Source: Thermoproteota archaeon (GTDB taxonomy: Archaea; Thermoproteota; Thermoprotei_A; Sulfolobales; Ignisphaeraceae). From it: 61,763 bases of DNA. Positions 59,332-61,763 of this stretch are shown here, one piece after another. The position numbers were made by a program, and so were the translations under genes. Numbering within the stretch: position 1 is the first letter of the stretch; each line of letters opens with the position of its first letter. The stretch spans positions 1-61,763 of the forward strand of contig JAADCV010000086.1 in assembly GCA_013154235.1 (NCBI GenBank), read 5' to 3'. The notes under the pieces are model-generated. The model saw only the letters and a program-made list of their open reading frames with translations. It searched no databases and was not told the origin of the DNA.

Positions 59332-60168
59332 CTAGAGGGATTCCAGGTACTCTATAAGCTCAGCGCTCAACCGCCAGCCTAGCGCGCCAAGTATCTCCTC
59401 TAGATGGTTCATACGCTCGGTCTTCACCACGGCTGTGGTCATGGGCCTTGAGATCACGTAGTTTAGCGCAACCTGAATAGGAGTCTTGCCGACCTTCTGA
59501 GCGACCTCTATAACCTTCGGGTCGTAAGCTACCCGGCCGCGCTCTAGCGGCGTATAGGCCTGCATGGTCACTCCAAGCTCTATGCATAGGGGTAGCAGCT
59601 TCCTCTCAGCCTTCCTATCGATAACGCTGTACTTAACTTGGTTAAGCACAATCTCGTGCTTCGAGGTGGACTCAACAGCCTCCCTAAGCTGCGAGGCATT
59701 GAAGTTGCTCACGCCTATGTATCTAGCGAGCCCCCTATCGGCTACAGCTTCGAGGCTCCTAACCTGCACGTGTATCGGCAGGGTCTCCTCAGGCCAATGG
59801 ATGAGCAGCAGATCTACGTAGCTAACGCCCATCCTCCTGCAGCTAGCCTCCGTAGCCCTCACAGCGCTATCAGCGCTAGCGAAGTGATAGGGCCTCAGCT
59901 TCGTAACTATGAACACGCGATCCCTACCAACCTGCTTAGCGACTCTACCCACGAGCTCCTCAGCTAGACCCTCCCCATACATTTCAGCAGTATCTATGAG
60001 GCTCAGCCCTCTCTCGACTGCAGCTAGCAGAACCTCCTCTGCGCTAGCGTAGCTCCTTATACCCCACGTACCCATGCCTATCGCAGGTATCTTCTCTCCC
60101 GTCCTACCTAGAGGCTTAGTGTCGCTCTCATCGATTGGGAACCTAGGCAGGCTGCCCACCCTCCACAT
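59332..60168 (-). CDS. Aldo/keto reductase
   Basis: The 278-residue protein has IPAIGMGTWGIRSY, the catalytic Asp/Tyr pair in DTAEMYGEG, VTKLRPYHF with the catalytic lysine, LLLIHWPEE with the catalytic histidine, YIGVSNFNASQLREAVES and LNQVKYSVIDR. NAD(P)H-dependent reduction of aldehydes or ketones; substrate unknown. It overlaps the Fe-S protein gene by 26 bases, so coupling with redox partners is likely. Confidence 0.93.
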   Translation of the reverse strand: MWRVGSLPRFPIDESDTKPLGRTGEKIPAIGMGTWGIRSYASAEEVLLAAVERGLSLIDTAEMYGEGLAEELVGRVAKQVGRDRVFIVTKLRPYHFASADSAVRATEASCRRMGVSYVDLLLIHWPEETLPIHVQVRSLEAVADRGLARYIGVSNFNASQLREAVESTSKHEIVLNQVKYSVIDRKAERKLLPLCIELGVTMQAYTPLERGRVAYDPKVIEVAQKVGKTPIQVALNYVISRPMTTAVVKTERMNHLEEILGALGWRLSAELIEYLESL

Positions 60169-60655
60169 CCTGAACCATCGGTGCCAGTATCTTCGCTAGA
60201 GCTCTACGCCTCATACTCTCGCTAACCTCTACACCCTTGCCCCAAGCGATGGCTCTAGCTGGGCACATCGCTACGCACCCGGGCTCCAACCCCTGCTGCC
60301 TCAGCTTCGAGCACAGGTCGCACTTAGCAACGTATCCTCGGTGCGACAGCTCAGGTATCCCGAATGGACACGCAGCTAGGCACGATAGGCAGCCAATGCA
60401 CCTAGCGGTGTCGACAACGACAGCTCCATCTCTATCCCTATGCATAGCACCTGTAGGGCACGCTGTGACGCACGGCGCGTAGAAGCAGTGGAAGCAGCTT
60501 ATAGGCCTCTTGAGCCCGCTGTACACCTCGTATAGCCTTATGAAGCTCGTCTCGTCGTCGTGTAGGAACGAGCATACCTCCTCGCAGGTGTGGCAACCTA
60601 TGCAGGTCTCGTAGTCGATAACCCTAAGCAGCTTCTCTCGCGGTGTGGGGCTCAT
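60143..60655 (-). CDS. 4Fe-4S cluster electron-transfer protein (HycB/DmsB-like)
   Basis: The 170-residue protein has four groups of cysteines: CIGCHTCEEVC, CFHCFYAPCVTACP, CIGCLSCLAACPFG and CDLCSKLRQQGLEPGCVAMCP, giving potentially four cubane clusters as in DMSO-reductase-type electron-transfer subunits. It would pass electrons between the upstream GltD-like flavoprotein and a partner enzyme. Overlaps the GltD-like gene by four bases. Confidence 0.92.
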   Translation of the reverse strand: MSPTPREKLLRVIDYETCIGCHTCEEVCSFLHDDETSFIRLYEVYSGLKRPISCFHCFYAPCVTACPTGAMHRDRDGAVVVDTARCIGCLSCLAACPFGIPELSHRGYVAKCDLCSKLRQQGLEPGCVAMCPARAIAWGKGVEVSESMRRRALAKILAPMVQDVEGGQPA

Positions 60656-61683
60656 ATTCTCACGCTCCGGAGGGATAGCGCTATCGATCTAGCGGCGCGG
60701 AGCCCGCTTCCCGTAGCCTTGCCGACCATGGATGGTCCTGTAACGACGTCGCCAGCAGCGTAGACCTTTGGTGCAGCTCTCCAGAACCTATCTACTTGTA
60801 TCCTCCCTCTCCTGTCGAGCTTTATGCCGAGGGCCTCGCTCTGCATGGGCGGCGTTGGTAGCTCTCCGACAGCAGCTATAACGGTGTCAGCCTCTATCAC
60901 GAACTCCGACCCCTCTATCGGTATCGGCCTAGGTCTACCGCTCTCGTCTGGCGGACCTAGCCTCATCCTAACCATCTCTATTCCCGCGACAGCGCCGTTC
61001 TCAACGATTATCCTCTTAGGCTGGACTAGCTCCATCCAGTTTATGCCCTCTCTGATGAGCCTCTTGATCTCGTACGCTCCAGCTGGAGCCTCCCTTATGG
61101 TTCTCCTGTACAGGAGGTGAACCTCCTCAGCACCTTTTCTCAGCGCTGTCTCAGCAGCGTCAACCGCGCTAAGACCCCCGCCTATAACCACGACCTTCCT
61201 ACCCATCTCTGGCCTCTTGTTGTAGAGCTTCGCGTCGTAGAGGTACCACCAGTAGATGAACTCCAGCGCTGTGTACACTCCTCTAGCATCCTCGTTCTCG
61301 ACACCCATCCTTCTGGATCTCCACGTTCCGGTCGATATCAGCACAGCGTCGTACTCCTCGACAAGCTTCGAGAGCGGCACGGTTCTCTCTACGAACTCAT
61401 CTCCTTCATCATGCCTAACCTCGCCCTCGAAAACCTTCGTTCGAGTGATGAACTTGACACTCATCCTCTTCTCGAGATCCTCGATACCCTCCATAACGTT
61501 GTCTCTGGGTATTCTATACGGAGGTATTACGAACATCATCATTCCGCCAGGGGTCGGCAGCTTATCGTATACGTCGACTTCAGCGCCAGCGCACGCTAGG
61601 TACCCAGCAGCTGCTAGACCGGCTGGGCCAGCACCAACTATAGCTATGCGGGCTCTTACCTCAGACCCCTTGTCCTTGCACAT
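60652..61683 (-). CDS. GltD-like FAD/NAD(P)-binding oxidoreductase
   Basis: The protein has two dinucleotide-binding motifs, IAIVGAGPAGLAAAGYLA near the start and VVVIGGGLSAVDAAETALRKGAEEV near 175, plus TPGGMMMFVIPPYRIP and VYAAGDVVTGPSMVGKATGSG near the end. This is the small-subunit glutamate-synthase type, which moves electrons between NAD(P)H and Fe-S partners; the adjacent ferredoxin-like gene supports that. ATG 61683 is preferred over GTG 61707 because the TATA box at 61722-61730 predicts a transcript starting near 61700. Confidence 0.93.
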   Translation of the reverse strand: MCKDKGSEVRARIAIVGAGPAGLAAAGYLACAGAEVDVYDKLPTPGGMMMFVIPPYRIPRDNVMEGIEDLEKRMSVKFITRTKVFEGEVRHDEGDEFVERTVPLSKLVEEYDAVLISTGTWRSRRMGVENEDARGVYTALEFIYWWYLYDAKLYNKRPEMGRKVVVIGGGLSAVDAAETALRKGAEEVHLLYRRTIREAPAGAYEIKRLIREGINWMELVQPKRIIVENGAVAGIEMVRMRLGPPDESGRPRPIPIEGSEFVIEADTVIAAVGELPTPPMQSEALGIKLDRRGRIQVDRFWRAAPKVYAAGDVVTGPSMVGKATGSGLRAARSIALSLRSVRI

Positions 61684-61721
61684 GAACGCGAAGCGCAAGT
61701 AGAGCACCGAGCGCGATTCGA

Positions 61722-61730
61722 GTTTTATAG
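61722..61730 (-). promoter_or_regulatory. TATA box for the GltD-Fe-S-AKR-mannosidase operon
   Basis: CTATAAAAC on the minus strand, with further TATA repeats upstream, lies about 43 bases before the ATG at 61683 and predicts a short leader. No other good promoter is visible before the three downstream genes. Confidence 0.6.
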
Positions 61731-61763
61731 ATATATATGCCTACGCTCAGACAAGGCTGATCT

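Overview
The window is chromosomal DNA of an archaeon, almost certainly a hyperthermophilic crenarchaeon (Thermoproteota, Desulfurococcales-like or Ignisphaera-like). The indicators are archaeal/eukaryal ribosomal proteins (eL14, eL19, eL32, eL34, eL44, eS4, eS27), a crenarchaeal RNA polymerase subunit Rpo13, two PCNA paralogues, a Ced-type DNA-import locus, a cbf5 gene with a bulge-helix-bulge intron, TATA-box promoters close to start codons, and frequent GTG/TTG starts. Genes are dense, often overlapping by 1-11 bases. I see no CRISPR array, insertion sequence or prophage.

Layout. 1-2.1 kb: trehalose-phosphate synthase and phosphatase parts that look like one bifunctional gene split by a one-base frameshift. 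2.2-7.5 kb: a rearranged S10-operon piece (L3, L4, L23, L2 on the minus strand, S19 inverted) with a SPOUT methyltransferase and a tiny basic protein. 7.5-7.7 kb: an intergenic region that I read as two oppositely oriented box C/D sRNA genes. 7.9-9.3 kb: three small membrane-protein genes resembling cedA1/cedA/cedA2. 9.3-18 kb: information processing (Lhr-like helicase, Rpo13, PCNA, PCNA-PriS-Gins15). 18-25.8 kb: eL44-S27e-aIF2alpha-Nop10, a RecA paralogue, a phosphoribosyltransferase, an H/ACA guide RNA in front of a translin-like gene, SPOUT and FkbM methyltransferases, RtcB and a HAD protein.

25.8-39.5 kb is the long plus-strand ribosomal superoperon from L22 to SecY, then an EMC3/YidC-like protein, L34e, Cmk, L14e, intron-containing cbf5 and an RsmC-like methyltransferase, ending with tRNA-Ser(UGA). 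39.6-47.2 kb holds an AT-rich leader and ammonium transporter, an AIM24-family protein, a PLD-type nuclease, GcvH, an M28 peptidase and a MoxR/VWA pair. 47.2-61.7 kb is metabolic: pyruvate kinase, radical SAM protein, tRNA-Arg(CCU), cupin, endonuclease IV, thioredoxin-like protein, glycerate kinase, fucose-isomerase-like protein, flavin reductase, Nudix hydrolase, nitroreductase, and a minus-strand operon of GltD-like oxidoreductase, Fe-S protein, aldo/keto reductase and GH38 alpha-mannosidase.

The most interesting reading is an RNA-modification layer hidden in and between genes: one H/ACA guide and four box C/D sRNA candidates, two of which use their box C to supply the stop codon of the upstream protein gene, in the same window as Cbf5 and Nop10. 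The second is the Ced locus, where the putative pilin and the N-terminus of the polytopic channel protein align without gaps, suggesting a common origin. All functional statements are from sequence reading and remembered family features; no database was searched.
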